A stretch of DNA of 64,000 bases from Terriglobia bacterium (GTDB lineage Bacteria > Acidobacteriota > Terriglobia > Terriglobales > Acidobacteriaceae): contig JAIQFZ010000012.1 in NCBI GenBank assembly GCA_020073015.1, positions 1 through 64,000 of the forward strand. Reading direction: 5' to 3'. Under the pieces are notes generated by a model that was not told where the DNA came from, ran no database searches, and worked only from the letters and a program-made list of their open reading frames with translations. How positions within the stretch are numbered: the stretch's first letter is position 1; each line of letters begins with the position of its first letter. The translations under genes and the position numbers were made by a program. Below, piece by piece: positions 15,652 to 24,711 of this stretch.

Positions 15652-18600
15652 CTAGAACGTCAGCCTTAATGCCATCTGAATGAACCGACGCTCGTTGGGA
15701 GTCACGCCGTTTGCAAGGACGCCCCGCTGTCCCAAAACTTCGAAGTTCGGTGTGGGCGAATTGGCGAAATTGCCAAAATCCTGGGTTCCGCCCGCCTCGA
15801 CATAGTAGTTGGAGTGGTTCAACAGATTGTAGAACTCCGTACTAAACTGCAGCTTAAAGCGCTCCGTCAGCGGGAACTGCTTTCTGATCGCCAGGTTGAT
15901 ATTGTAGACTCCCGGTGCCCGGAACGCGTTGCGGCGCGTCATGTTGGACGGCCACTTGCAGTTTGTGCCGGTCGAGACAGTATTCCCGGCTGCGTTGGTC
16001 GTCGTGTCGCAGGTCGGCAACTCGCCTGAGCCTGTCAGGGGTTCAAAGTAGGTGGTGTCAGCCAAGGTAGTGCCATCCGGCGCTACCGTCGGCAGACTGA
16101 GGTAGTTGTAGATATTCGGCCCGGAGAAATCGACAGGTCCTTCGACGCCGGCGGGCACGTTGCTGGCGTTACCTGTGTAGTGAATGGTTGTGCCGGGAAC
16201 AATTTGGAAACGAGCGAAAGCGGTGTCGCCACCGAAACCGTTGAAGCTGTCGAATACGGTGAACGGGTTACCCGTGCGGGCGGTGATGATCGGGTCGAAT
16301 TCCCAGCCATCGAGGATCTGCTTGGCAATGCCATGGGTACTCTTGGCATAGGGCAAGGCCCAGACGGCGCTGATCGCGATCCGGTGCCGCGCGTCGAAGT
16401 CCGCATTGCCATAATCGAGGCTGGGCTGGAAGGGATCCAGCAAGCCCAAATTTTCGGTTTGCGGAGTTTCGCTGAACGTGGAGCTGAGGTTGTCCAGAGC
16501 GTGCGAGTAAGTGTAATTGATCGTAAGGTCGAGACCCTGTTTGAAGAGGTTACTCGATTGGAAACGGGCGTTCAGCGCGTTGTAGTGCGAATAGCCACCG
16601 AAACCTCGCGAGTTAATGTTGCCGTACTGGCGGTTCAGACGATCCAGGAAGCATTGGTGCAAAACCAATGTCGGGTCCGTACACTCTGGTGCAGCTTGGT
16701 CGGTTCCCAGATAGACGACACCCATGCCCTGCTGGTTGAGGTTCTCGATGGAATAGTCGTGAACGGTGTGGGCACCGGTGTACTCGAGCGCGAGCACCGA
16801 GCCCCTCAGGACCTCGCGCTGCAGCGAGAGGTTCCAACTCTGCGAATAGGACGTCGGGATATCCTGACGCACATAGCGCAGGCTGGGTGGCGGAAGCGGT
16901 ACCGATATGCCACTTCCGGCAAAGGGTCCCAGGTTGGTAGCATACAGCGCCTGAGGGTCTGAGGTACCTGGTAGGCCTGGGGTACCTGGAGCTATGCTGG
17001 TGCTCGAGAAGACGCTGTTGAACTGCGCGGGCGGGTTCTGGATCACGTTGAAGGTGACGTTGCCGAAGTTCCGCTCGTAGGCGATGCCGTAGCCGCCGCG
17101 CAGGGAAGTCTTGCCATCGCCGAAGACGTCATAGGCGAAACCAACACGAGGAGCGAAGTTGTGCTTGCTGGGTTCCCACAATCCACCCACAGGGCTCGCG
17201 GGACTATTGGGAGTAGCCGCAACGGTGAAGACTGCTCCGGTCGCCAACTTCTCTTGCAAAGTGCTCCCGGGACCAAAAACAAAATTCGAATCCAGTCTCG
17301 GATCCTTGTTGTGTTGTACGCCGTAGTACTCCCAGCGTAAGCCCAGGTTCAGCGTAAGCCGCGAAGTGAACTTCCACGTATCCTGCGCGTACACGGAACC
17401 ATCGTGATAGCGGTTGCTGCGCGAGAACGACGGCTGGACCGTCGGCAGGTCGATTGAGCAATCCGCCGTGACGATCACATTGTGAGCTGGATCGCGGAAA
17501 CACGGAAACTTGCCCTGGGGACTGACCACCACCTGGAAATATCCCGAGTTGGCATTCATCATGGAGTCCATACCAAATGCCAGACCGCCGCCCGTGCCGC
17601 CCCTTTCGAGCCCTTGTACGGCTTCTTCGTAGGCACCGAAGGTGCGATTATCACGAGTGTAGAGGTATTGGCCGCCAAATCGCAGCTCGTGCTTGCCGTG
17701 GTTCCAAGCCAGTGCTTGCCCAAACTGGATCACGTTTTGCGGACCACCGAAGGGAATGGAATTTCCAGGCGTCAGGCAGGAGTAACCCGGCAGGCAAGCG
17801 AGTTGGCCGGCGACGGCGGCAGCGGCTTGAACGTTGAGGTAGAGGGTTGGCTGCACCGGTTGCGTGCCGAGTGGCTGTTCCAGGTGGAGCCGGTTCAGGT
17901 TGAGCTTGGTATCACTGATCAGGTTCGGACTAAAGACGTGCGTAACGGAGAACAGCAGGTTCTGGTTGAGCTGTGTTTGTCCGCTGTCGAACCCGGCGTA
18001 GGGGCTGTTCTGGACGATCCCGTTGAACTCGTTCTGTTTGAACGCGGCATAGCGACCGTACAACGTGGTCTTATTTGTCAAGTTGAAGTCGACGCGCTGT
18101 ACCATATTCAGCGCATTCTGCGGATTGCCCCCGCCCGAATCGGACGGCGTCTGGTAGTTGACGAGATCAAACACGGGATTGTCGCCGCCATTCGCGGTAG
18201 TGTAAGCCGTGTAGGCCGCCGAAGGCGTGTATTTACCGACCACCGCAACCGGCACAGCACCCGCCTGTTGCGCGTTCAACTGGCTCAAAACTGTCACGCC
18301 TGAACGGAGACTAAATTGACCGAAATAGGCCTGAGTCGCCGGGTCCGAGGCCGCAATGAAGGCTGGGTCCGGAACCGCCACTTCCACGTTGGCTGCGCTG
18401 CGGATCCGGGTCCATTCCGTGTTGCTAAAGAAGAACAGCTTGTCCTTCACGATCGGGCCGCCCAGTGAGTAACCAAACTGGTTGCGCGTGTATTTCGCCT
18501 TTGGGACACCGTTGGCATTGCTGTTGTAGTCGTTTGAAGTCAACGCCGATACGCGATTGAATTCATAGAGGCTGCCGTGAAACGCGTTGCTGCCGGACTT

Positions 18601-19350
18601 GGTAACGACATTAATCACGCCGCCGGAGGCGCGTCCGTATTCGGCTGAAAAGTTATTGCTGGTGACGCTGTACTCGGAAACCGAATCCAGGGGAACCGCC
18701 TGACCAACTTTGGTCGTGTACAGGTCGACGTTCTCTCCGCCATCCAACAGAGCGTCGGTGCTGGCGGAACGCTGGCCGTTAATCGATACCCCAGCGCCAC
18801 GAACAATCTGGTCCGACCCACCCGTGCCGGAAGCGGAATCCTGATTGACATTGCCCATCGTCTGGACGAAGTCATAGGGGTCACGCGTCAGGCTAGGCAG
18901 TCGTGAGACTTGCGCCTGGCTGACCGTTTGACTAATCGCGGACGTTTGAGTATCCACCTGGGTTGCGTTCTGGGCGACGACTTCGATCGTTTCGCCAGTC
19001 GCTTTTGGCTCGAGCTTCACGTCGAGTACGAGGCGTCCACCCGGGGTGACGGTCGCTCTCTGCTTGTAGGCTCCAAAGCCCTTTTGGGAAATAGCGACAT
19101 CGTAAGCGCCTGGCAGCAACGCCGAAACCACGTAGCCTCCTTGAGCGTCTGACGTTGCCGTTCGAACGGCCGCGGTGTCCACGGAGGTGACCGTGACCTC
19201 CGCTCCGACGACGACCGCTCCGCTTGCGTCTGTCACGGTGCCTGCAACGGTGCCCTTCTCGAACTGGGCAAAAGCCCAGGCGGAAAGAATCGCCAGAGTC
19301 GCTAGCAGGAGAATGCACTTTTCCAATCCTGCATGTAAGTTAATTCGCAT
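15652..19350 (-). CDS. Oar-like TonB-dependent outer-membrane receptor with carboxypeptidase-regulatory-like domain
   Basis: 1232 residues. Signal peptide (CILLLATLAILSAWAFAQ), then a CarboxypepD_reg-like beta-sandwich (about 35-115: GTVAGTVTDASGAVVVGAEVTVTS...GGYVVSALLPGAYDV). A plug domain follows (IVRGAGVSINGQRSASTDALLDGGENVD, then SEYGRASGGVINVVTKSG-like text), then a long beta-barrel. The final residues QMALRLTF end in Phe, as expected for an outer-membrane barrel. This is the large family abundant in Acidobacteria, related to Myxococcus Oar; substrates are usually carbohydrates or peptides but cannot be inferred here. A GGAGG lies about 10 nt before the ATG. A strong terminator follows. 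Confidence 0.9.
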   Translation of the reverse strand: MRINLHAGLEKCILLLATLAILSAWAFAQFEKGTVAGTVTDASGAVVVGAEVTVTSVDTAAVRTATSDAQGGYVVSALLPGAYDVAISQKGFGAYKQRATVTPGGRLVLDVKLEPKATGETIEVVAQNATQVDTQTSAISQTVSQAQVSRLPSLTRDPYDFVQTMGNVNQDSASGTGGSDQIVRGAGVSINGQRSASTDALLDGGENVDLYTTKVGQAVPLDSVSEYSVTSNNFSAEYGRASGGVINVVTKSGSNAFHGSLYEFNRVSALTSNDYNSNANGVPKAKYTRNQFGYSLGGPIVKDKLFFFSNTEWTRIRSAANVEVAVPDPAFIAASDPATQAYFGQFSLRSGVTVLSQLNAQQAGAVPVAVVGKYTPSAAYTAYTTANGGDNPVFDLVNYQTPSDSGGGNPQNALNMVQRVDFNLTNKTTLYGRYAAFKQNEFNGIVQNSPYAGFDSGQTQLNQNLLFSVTHVFSPNLISDTKLNLNRLHLEQPLGTQPVQPTLYLNVQAAAAVAGQLACLPGYSCLTPGNSIPFGGPQNVIQFGQALAWNHGKHELRFGGQYLYTRDNRTFGAYEEAVQGLERGGTGGGLAFGMDSMMNANSGYFQVVVSPQGKFPCFRDPAHNVIVTADCSIDLPTVQPSFSRSNRYHDGSVYAQDTWKFTSRLTLNLGLRWEYYGVQHNKDPRLDSNFVFGPGSTLQEKLATGAVFTVAATPNSPASPVGGLWEPSKHNFAPRVGFAYDVFGDGKTSLRGGYGIAYERNFGNVTFNVIQNPPAQFNSVFSSTSIAPGTPGLPGTSDPQALYATNLGPFAGSGISVPLPPPSLRYVRQDIPTSYSQSWNLSLQREVLRGSVLALEYTGAHTVHDYSIENLNQQGMGVVYLGTDQAAPECTDPTLVLHQCFLDRLNRQYGNINSRGFGGYSHYNALNARFQSSNLFKQGLDLTINYTYSHALDNLSSTFSETPQTENLGLLDPFQPSLDYGNADFDARHRIAISAVWALPYAKSTHGIAKQILDGWEFDPIITARTGNPFTVFDSFNGFGGDTAFARFQIVPGTTIHYTGNASNVPAGVEGPVDFSGPNIYNYLSLPTVAPDGTTLADTTYFEPLTGSGELPTCDTTTNAAGNTVSTGTNCKWPSNMTRRNAFRAPGVYNINLAIRKQFPLTERFKLQFSTEFYNLLNHSNYYVEAGGTQDFGNFANSPTPNFEVLGQRGVLANGVTPNERRFIQMALRLTF

Positions 19351-19694
19351 AGCAAAATGCCTCCAAATCGCGAAAGTGAAATTGACTTTGTCTCGTCAAC
19401 GCACAAGACACTTTGTGTGTGTTAGCGCCGAGTAAGTGAGAAGAGTCTGTGTTACGTACAAACACTTCGAGTTACGAAGTGTGCAATCTCCCGACCAACT
19501 GGGGATCAGGCGATGAGTACGCTAGTTGAATAGGTTGCGATGCGGGACGAAAGCGCGAATACCAATATTGAAATTCAGGCGGTCGATGGGATGTTGAATT
19601 TCATAGGTGAAGCACGCGCGCCTCAACACTAGACATGTGTTTCGAAGGGTCGAGGGGATCGGGTTCACAAAACAAAATGAAAATGTCTTCGAGG
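19351..19694. other. 344-bp intergenic region with an ACACTTCG inverted repeat
   Basis: No convincing gene. The feature of note is the hairpin/operator-like ACACTTCG-agtta-CGAAGTGT at 19462-19482, about 115 bp upstream of the Oar-like start. It could be a regulator site or a leader hairpin. ORFs 19522-19737 (minus) and 19607-19834 (plus) have no domain features and overlap the end of the next gene. Confidence 0.4.
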
Positions 19695-20888
19695 TCAGCC
19701 GGTACCGCTCACGAGCGCTGCCGACGATCCTACCCACTGCATGTTCTTGTTGTGATCTACGCCCATCATCAGGCCGCGGCCCATGCGGACCACGGTCAGC
19801 ACCGGGACTAGTTTATCGAGCCAGATATACATGATGCGCAGTTCGACTTTTGTCCAGCCGTACGGCGTCTCTACTACCGGGGTGAAATTTAGCCGCTCCT
19901 GAAGAATGTATTCGCTGCGCTTCGCCGGCGGAATCGCGTCTAGATCGTTGCGCTTCGGGGCAATGGCCACGCCTAACCCCGCGAACGAATAGAGCGGCTT
20001 CAGCACAAAGTGTTCGAGATCCGCCGGCACTTCCTTCAGTTGATCCAGAAACCACGTGCGCGGCACCGACTCATGCTTCAAATAAGGAATGGAATATTTG
20101 CTGATCCGGAAATACCAGTTGGGATGCCCCGCCCACTCGACATCCAGCTCATCGCGGAAATCAAACGGCAGCGCGATGCCCTTGCGCTCCAGTTCATCGA
20201 CGATCGTCCGGTTATAGATGCGCGCAATCGGGACCCGTTGGCCGCCCTCCTCATAAAACAGCCGGCGGCCTTCTTTGCGAATCTTCGTGATGCACACGGT
20301 GCGAATGCCGAGCAGTTTTTCGGTCAGCAGGAAATCCGGACGCGTTTTCTGCTCCTCTGGATGGATTTCCATCAGCACCACGTTCGCCGGATCGTGTCCC
20401 GCGACAATCGCATCCTGCAGAAGCCGCTTGTAGGAAGCCGCGTCTAGCCCGCTCAAGAAATAGCCAAGCTTCGGGTCCAGACCGAACACGTCCATGTAAG
20501 CCTGCGCCAATACCGGCTGATACGCGTAGAGAGAAGGGAAGGCCTGCAACTCAACCAGCTTCGGCTGCAGTTCGCCGGCAGCGTCGCGCACGAGACCAAA
20601 ATCCACTTGCACAAACATCGGATGCGCCGCTTCGTTTGGGACGCGGAACTGAACGGGAATCGAAGCCTGCGAGCGCGCGCGATAGTCGGGGTTCTCCACC
20701 AGCTGGCGGATCAGCGTCTTGCCGTCTTCGCCCATGCGCTCCACCAGCGCTGCTGGGAAAAAGCAAGGCGTCTCGCAGAGCGCGAAGGGAACCTCCATCC
20801 CGCAGCGCGTGGTCAGTTCGCGGCGTAGCTGCTGGTATTTTTCAGAGGTAAAGCCCGCGTTGAAGGCTTGTCGATAAGAAGGAATCAT
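19695..20888 (-). CDS. ATP-grasp-like carboxylate ligase of unknown substrate
   Basis: 397 residues. No family name is certain, but the layout fits ATP-grasp enzymes. The N-terminal half has PKLVELQAFPSLYAYQ, like a pre-ATP-grasp domain. The C-terminal half has EHFVLKPLYSFAGLGVAIAP (ATP-binding Lys and glycine-rich loop), EYILQERLNF, VELRIMYIW and DHNKNMQWVGSSAALV, where Glu, Arg and Asn could hold Mg-ATP. Such enzymes join a carboxylate to an amine through an acyl phosphate. It lies 179 bp downstream of the M29-type aminopeptidase and the YbdK-like ligase on the same strand, so a role with them in making a small peptide or gamma-glutamyl compound is plausible but unproven. Confidence 0.6.
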   Translation of the reverse strand: MIPSYRQAFNAGFTSEKYQQLRRELTTRCGMEVPFALCETPCFFPAALVERMGEDGKTLIRQLVENPDYRARSQASIPVQFRVPNEAAHPMFVQVDFGLVRDAAGELQPKLVELQAFPSLYAYQPVLAQAYMDVFGLDPKLGYFLSGLDAASYKRLLQDAIVAGHDPANVVLMEIHPEEQKTRPDFLLTEKLLGIRTVCITKIRKEGRRLFYEEGGQRVPIARIYNRTIVDELERKGIALPFDFRDELDVEWAGHPNWYFRISKYSIPYLKHESVPRTWFLDQLKEVPADLEHFVLKPLYSFAGLGVAIAPKRNDLDAIPPAKRSEYILQERLNFTPVVETPYGWTKVELRIMYIWLDKLVPVLTVVRMGRGLMMGVDHNKNMQWVGSSAALVSGTG

Positions 20889-20931
20889 GGAATAGAGGGG
20901 CCAGGTCTCGGATGCGGCCAGTTTTACAATT

Positions 20932-21052
20932 TGTCATCCCGCCCCTGAGCATCGCGAAGTCAAATACATAGGTCCTTCGCTTCGCTCAGGATGACAGCTC
21001 AAATTTATGACAGTTCAAATGTATGCCCCGAACTTGCGGGACACCACGCTAG
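20932..21052. repeat. GTCATCC-type palindromic repeat plus AACTTGCGGGACACCAC module
   Basis: The element starts TGTCATCCCGCCCCTGAGC and ends GCTCAGGATGACA (20932-20996), giving long inverted ends. About 30 bp further is CGAACTTGCGGGACACCACGCTAG (21029-21052). The same two modules occur at 36181-36256 and 36273-36296 in the same order. It lies between the aminopeptidase and ATP-grasp-like genes. Confidence 0.7.
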
Positions 21053-21067
21053 TCCCGAGCGCTATGA

Positions 21068-22117
21068 TCACGCTTCGATCAAGAACTGCCCGCCGCGCAT
21101 GATCTGTTCGTTGTCGACCCAGATATCGAAATTCCGTCCGACCACATCGATATGGGTTGACGAGTACCACTCTGCCCCGGTGTGCGCCCCATACGGGTTT
21201 CCGAAGGCGATGTGTACGCCCGGGTACTTCTCATCCTGCAGAATCTGGCCGATTACGTCTTTCAACTCGATGTTCGTGCCAATGGCGAACTCGCCTACAC
21301 GATCGCTGTTCTCGTCGGTATGCGTGTACGCCCAGAAATCACTTTCCAGTTCCTTATTCTCGGAATGCACCTCGACCACGCGATTCCCCTTCACCCGAAT
21401 CGTCAGAGGATTCGCTTTCAGGTCGCCAAACTTTGCGCACAAATAATCCCCCACCACGCCGTCGATCACAAACGTGCCGTTGACTTCTCCCGGAGTCGTG
21501 AAGACCTCGCCACCCGGCAAATTTCCCCACTTCTCAGTGCTGATAATGCCGGAGGTTTTGATCCAGCGGTAATTCGGATTCAAATCCGCCACCAGATCGG
21601 TTCCCGAGGGCGTCTTCGCGCGGACTTGCTTGGCTACTCGCAAACGCTCGACAACCTTGGCGCTCAACCGGTCCACTTTCTGGAAATCGGCGCGCATGCC
21701 TTCGAGCATGATCTGCTTATTGATGTTGACCATGTGTGCGTGCCGGATCTTGCGCCGGTTCACAATGTCAGTCATCTGCATGCGCGATTTCAGTTCATTG
21801 GTCTGCGCCTGCACGGCAAAAATGCTGACCTGGCTGGTCTCCAGATCCTCCGCAATTACACGTGGCATGTCCGTGAGCGGGCGCGTCGCCACCTCCTCCA
21901 GCACCCAGGATTGATAGCGGCATCCTACGTTCTCCAGTTCGCGCACCAGCGCGGCGGCGATCTCCAGGCTCACTTCGTCGGTAATGACAGTGACTTTTTC
22001 CGTGGGCTGCACGCGCAAGCATACACGCACTGCATTCTGTGCACCGGGCGTGAGTTCCGGATCGAATGCCAGCTGATTCAGTTGTCGTTTGGATGGTTCT
22101 GCGGTCCTCAAACTCAT
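21068..22117 (-). CDS. M29-family (AmpS/aminopeptidase T-like) metallopeptidase
   Basis: 349 residues. Three metal-site motifs of the M29 fold are visible in order: NLPGGEVFTTPGEVNG, GEFAIGTN, and HIAFGNPYGAHTGAEWYSSTHIDVV, giving Glu, Glu, His and the HxD pair. Known M29 enzymes are two-metal aminopeptidases; the related NicX family uses the same fold as a ring-cleaving dioxygenase, so peptidase activity is probable, not certain. The start ATG overlaps the stop of the YbdK-like gene (ATGA at 22114-22117 on the minus strand), showing translational coupling. That coupling to a ligase suggests that the peptidase hydrolyses, proofreads or recycles the ligase product. Confidence 0.8.
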   Translation of the reverse strand: MSLRTAEPSKRQLNQLAFDPELTPGAQNAVRVCLRVQPTEKVTVITDEVSLEIAAALVRELENVGCRYQSWVLEEVATRPLTDMPRVIAEDLETSQVSIFAVQAQTNELKSRMQMTDIVNRRKIRHAHMVNINKQIMLEGMRADFQKVDRLSAKVVERLRVAKQVRAKTPSGTDLVADLNPNYRWIKTSGIISTEKWGNLPGGEVFTTPGEVNGTFVIDGVVGDYLCAKFGDLKANPLTIRVKGNRVVEVHSENKELESDFWAYTHTDENSDRVGEFAIGTNIELKDVIGQILQDEKYPGVHIAFGNPYGAHTGAEWYSSTHIDVVGRNFDIWVDNEQIMRGGQFLIEA

Positions 22118-23268
22118 CAGACGGCCTTGGCGGTGGGCAAACTTTTGGCTTCGTCCACGCCCACCTCAGTCTCCTCGATAATGTAGTCCACCACGGCTTT
22201 CATGTCGCCCGTGTCGCGGAAGACGCGCAGTTGGCGGTCGGCGCCCGTGCCCATCTTCATGATCTCGCGGACGTACTCGACTTCCTCCCGGCTATTCAGT
22301 TCGTCGAGCACGTCATCGACGAATTCGAGATACTCTTCGATCAGCTGGCGCTCGGGAACCTCCATCTGCTTGCCGAAGTCGATGAGCTTGCCGTCGATCC
22401 CGTAACGCGCCGCCCGCCACTTGTTTTCCATCAGCAGGGAGCGGCGGTAGAGGCGGAATCCCTGATTGGCCGAGTAGAGCTTGTAGAGCTTGACCACCGT
22501 GGCCTGAATCAGCGCCGCCAGCGCAATCGTCTCCTCGACTCGCATCGGGATGTCGCAGACGCGGAATTCGAGGGTGTTGAAGAATGGATGGGGCCGGATG
22601 TCCCACCAGATCTTTTTCGCGTTATCGATCGAGTTGGTCTTGATCAGCAGCTTCACGTAATTGTCGTACTCGCCCCAGCTGGGGAAGTAGTCCGGCATGT
22701 TGGTGCGCGGGAACTTGTCGAACACTTTGCAGCGATACGATTTCAGTCCCGTGTCCATGCCCAGCCAGAAGGGAGAATTCGACGACAAGGCCAGCAGGTG
22801 CGGCACAAAATAGCGCGCGTGATTCATCAGGTGGATGGCCGTCTCGCGGTCTTCGATTCCCACATGCACGTGCAGTCCGAAGATCAGGTTCGCGCGCGCG
22901 ACCAGTTGCAGGTCCTCCACAATGTTCTTGTAGCGCTCGTCCGGGGTGACTTCCTGCACGCGCCAATCCGCAAAGGGATGCGTGGCCGCCGAAGCCAGCC
23001 GCAGCCCGTTCTCGCGCGACAGGCGAATCATGTCGCGGCGCAGCTTCTTCAACTCGTCCTTGGCCTCTTTGATATTGGCGCAGACGGATGTGCCGACTTC
23101 GACGACCGACTGGTGCATCTCCGCCTTCACGCGTTCCTGCAGCAGTAACCTGCCCTTCTCGATGATCTCGGCGTGTATGTGCGAGCGGAGGTCCCGGGTA
23201 TCCGGGTCGACCGTCTGGTACTCCTCTTCAATCCCGAGTGTGAAAGTTGGCCTCATCGCGACACCCAT
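22117..23268 (-). CDS. YbdK-type carboxylate-amine ligase (GCS2 family)
   Basis: 383 residues. Members of this glutamate-cysteine-ligase-like family (COG2170) form an amide between a carboxylate, usually glutamate, and an amine using ATP. Motifs: TLGIEEEYQTVD at the N-terminus (Mg/ATP Glu residues), GLHVHVGIED in the centre, and PHPFFNTLEFRVCDIPMR. The length is normal for the family. E. coli YbdK has only weak glutamate-cysteine ligase activity, so the true acceptor is open. The stop overlaps the start of the M29-type gene. A likely -10 (TATACT at 23303-23308, minus strand) lies 35 bp upstream. Confidence 0.85.
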   Translation of the reverse strand: MGVAMRPTFTLGIEEEYQTVDPDTRDLRSHIHAEIIEKGRLLLQERVKAEMHQSVVEVGTSVCANIKEAKDELKKLRRDMIRLSRENGLRLASAATHPFADWRVQEVTPDERYKNIVEDLQLVARANLIFGLHVHVGIEDRETAIHLMNHARYFVPHLLALSSNSPFWLGMDTGLKSYRCKVFDKFPRTNMPDYFPSWGEYDNYVKLLIKTNSIDNAKKIWWDIRPHPFFNTLEFRVCDIPMRVEETIALAALIQATVVKLYKLYSANQGFRLYRRSLLMENKWRAARYGIDGKLIDFGKQMEVPERQLIEEYLEFVDDVLDELNSREEVEYVREIMKMGTGADRQLRVFRDTGDMKAVVDYIIEETEVGVDEAKSLPTAKAV

Positions 23269-23437
23269 GCCAGACAGGACCGGCGCTGGCCGAAGTCCTA
23301 TTAGTATAGCGTTTCAGCGAGTCGGCGTCCCGCCTGTTCTGGGGGTGCCGGGCGGTCTCTTGGGCACTCTCTTTTGGCCATTGCATCCTTCATGTTAGGT
23401 TTCCGACCGCTCGGTCTGTGCCCGGCACTACCCCGCG
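23269..23437. other. Divergent intergenic region, left part
   Basis: First half of the 347-bp gap between the divergent ybdK-like gene and ilvE. It holds the TATACT -10 candidate for the minus-strand gene and no ORF worth calling. The right half carries the ilvE promoter and, at about 23570-23594, the short palindrome GCGCGGACAagagTGTCCGCGC just before the ribosome-binding site. Confidence 0.5.
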
Positions 23438-23465
23438 TTGCCGCCCTCCAGTTGCACGCTATAAT
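23438..23465 (+). promoter_or_regulatory. Promoter of ilvE (TTGCCG-N16-TATAAT)
   Basis: A consensus -10 TATAAT (23460-23465) lies 16 bp after TTGCCG (23438-23443). The transcript would have a leader of about 145 nt that includes the GCGCGGACA hairpin next to the start. Confidence 0.6.
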
Positions 23466-23615
23466 TCAAACAATAAGTCGATTCATTCCGGCGCCGTTTT
23501 CATCGGGCCGGGTCGTTCCCCCGCCGGGATTCGATCGTCCTGCGGCAATGGGTTCGACGTTGAGTTTGCGCGGACAAGAGTGTCCGCGCTACATCTTTCA
23601 ATCGAAGGAGCCTGC

Positions 23616-24563
23616 ATGGCGATTCAGAAGACCGAGAAAATCTGGCACAACGGCAAGTTCATTAACTGGGACGACGCCACTCTGCACGTCATGTCCCACG
23701 TGGTGCACTACGGATCTTCGGTGTTCGAGGGCATCCGCTGCTACGCGCTGCCCAGTGGCCCGGCCATTTTCCGCGCCAACGAGCACATGCAGCGCCTGAT
23801 TGATTCGGCGAAGATTTATCGCATCGATGTCGACTTCACCCGCGACCAACTCGTCCGCGGCATGGTCGAACTGGTCAAGGTAAACGGCGCCTGGCCCTGC
23901 TACATCCGCCCCATCATTCTCCGCGGGTACGGCGAGGTTGGCGTCAACCCGCTCAGTTCGCCGGTCGAGGTCTACATCTGCAATTACCCGTGGGGCAAGT
24001 ATCTGGGCACCGACGCGAGCGAGGGAGTGGACGTTTGCATTTCTTCCTGGACGCGTCTCGCGCCCAACACCCTGCCCGCGATGGCCAAGGCCGGCGCCAA
24101 TTACATGAACTCGCAGCTCATCAAGATGGAAGCCGTCCTTAACGGCTACGCCGAAGGAATCGCGCTCGACAAGAACGGCTACGTCAGCGAAGGTTCCGGC
24201 GAGAACCTGTTTGTGATTCGCAATGGCGTGCTGCAGACGGCGCCGCTCGGGAATTCCGTGCTGCCCGGCATCACGCGGGACTCGGTTCTCCAGATCGCCC
24301 GCGACCTCGGCATCCCGATTGTTGAGCAGGTCCTGCCGCGGGAACTGCTTTACATCGCCGACGAAGTTTTCTTCACGGGCACCGCCGCCGAAGTTACGCC
24401 CATCCGCTCGGTCGACAAAATCACGGTGGGCAAAGGCAAGATTGGAATGGTTACCAAGTCTATTCAGCAGGAGTTCTACGGCATCGTCCGCGGCGAAAAA
24501 CCCGACCGCTACAACTGGCTCACCCCGGTCCCGGTCGGATCAAAACAGCCAGTAACTGTGTAG
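23616..24563 (+). CDS. ilvE: Branched-chain amino acid aminotransferase
   Basis: 315 residues from ATG 23616, which follows GAAGGAG at the right distance; the track start at 23418 lies upstream of the promoter. Fold-type IV PLP aminotransferase: IWHNGKFINWDDATLHVMSHVVHYGSSVFEGIRCY at the N-terminus, MAKAGANYMNSQLIKMEA with the catalytic Lys within AKAGANY, and GYVSEGSGENLFVIRNGVLQTAPLGNSVLPGITRDSVLQIA for the phosphate cup. TGTAAEVTPIRSVDKITVGKG is the family signature near the end. Catalyses the last step of valine, leucine and isoleucine synthesis with glutamate. D-amino-acid transaminase and ADC lyase are relatives but lack this full set. Confidence 0.93.
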   Translation: MAIQKTEKIWHNGKFINWDDATLHVMSHVVHYGSSVFEGIRCYALPSGPAIFRANEHMQRLIDSAKIYRIDVDFTRDQLVRGMVELVKVNGAWPCYIRPIILRGYGEVGVNPLSSPVEVYICNYPWGKYLGTDASEGVDVCISSWTRLAPNTLPAMAKAGANYMNSQLIKMEAVLNGYAEGIALDKNGYVSEGSGENLFVIRNGVLQTAPLGNSVLPGITRDSVLQIARDLGIPIVEQVLPRELLYIADEVFFTGTAAEVTPIRSVDKITVGKGKIGMVTKSIQQEFYGIVRGEKPDRYNWLTPVPVGSKQPVTV

Positions 24564-24619
24564 TTGTGTGGCGCGGGCGCCCTCGCCCGCGTCTTTTCCA
24601 AGCCGTGGCCCTCCTCAAT

Positions 24620-24648
24620 TTGCGCTTCCCGTCCGCATGGGCTAAAGT
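24620..24648 (+). promoter_or_regulatory. Possible promoter (TTGCGC-N17-TAAAGT) of the DinB gene
   Basis: TTGCGC at 24620-24625 and TAAAGT at 24643-24648 with a 17-bp spacer precede the DinB-family gene by 63 bp. The match is moderate. A GCGCGGGCGCCCTCGCCCGCG palindrome near 24570-24593, just after ilvE, may act as its terminator hairpin. Confidence 0.4.
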
Positions 24649-24711
24649 AAGACCGCCTGATCGTGGGCGACCCTTTCTTGTTTCCTAATCCAGCTCAAAG
24701 GAGAAATTCGT

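Noticed and set aside
22066-23148. 360-residue plus-strand ORF, with 21182-22186
   Set aside because: Antisense to the YbdK-like and M29-type genes, both of which carry full catalytic motifs.
23694-23709. Second parS-like site within ilvE (CCCACGTGG core)
   Set aside because: Only the central bases match and the arms are not palindromic; it encodes the conserved MSHVVHYG segment.
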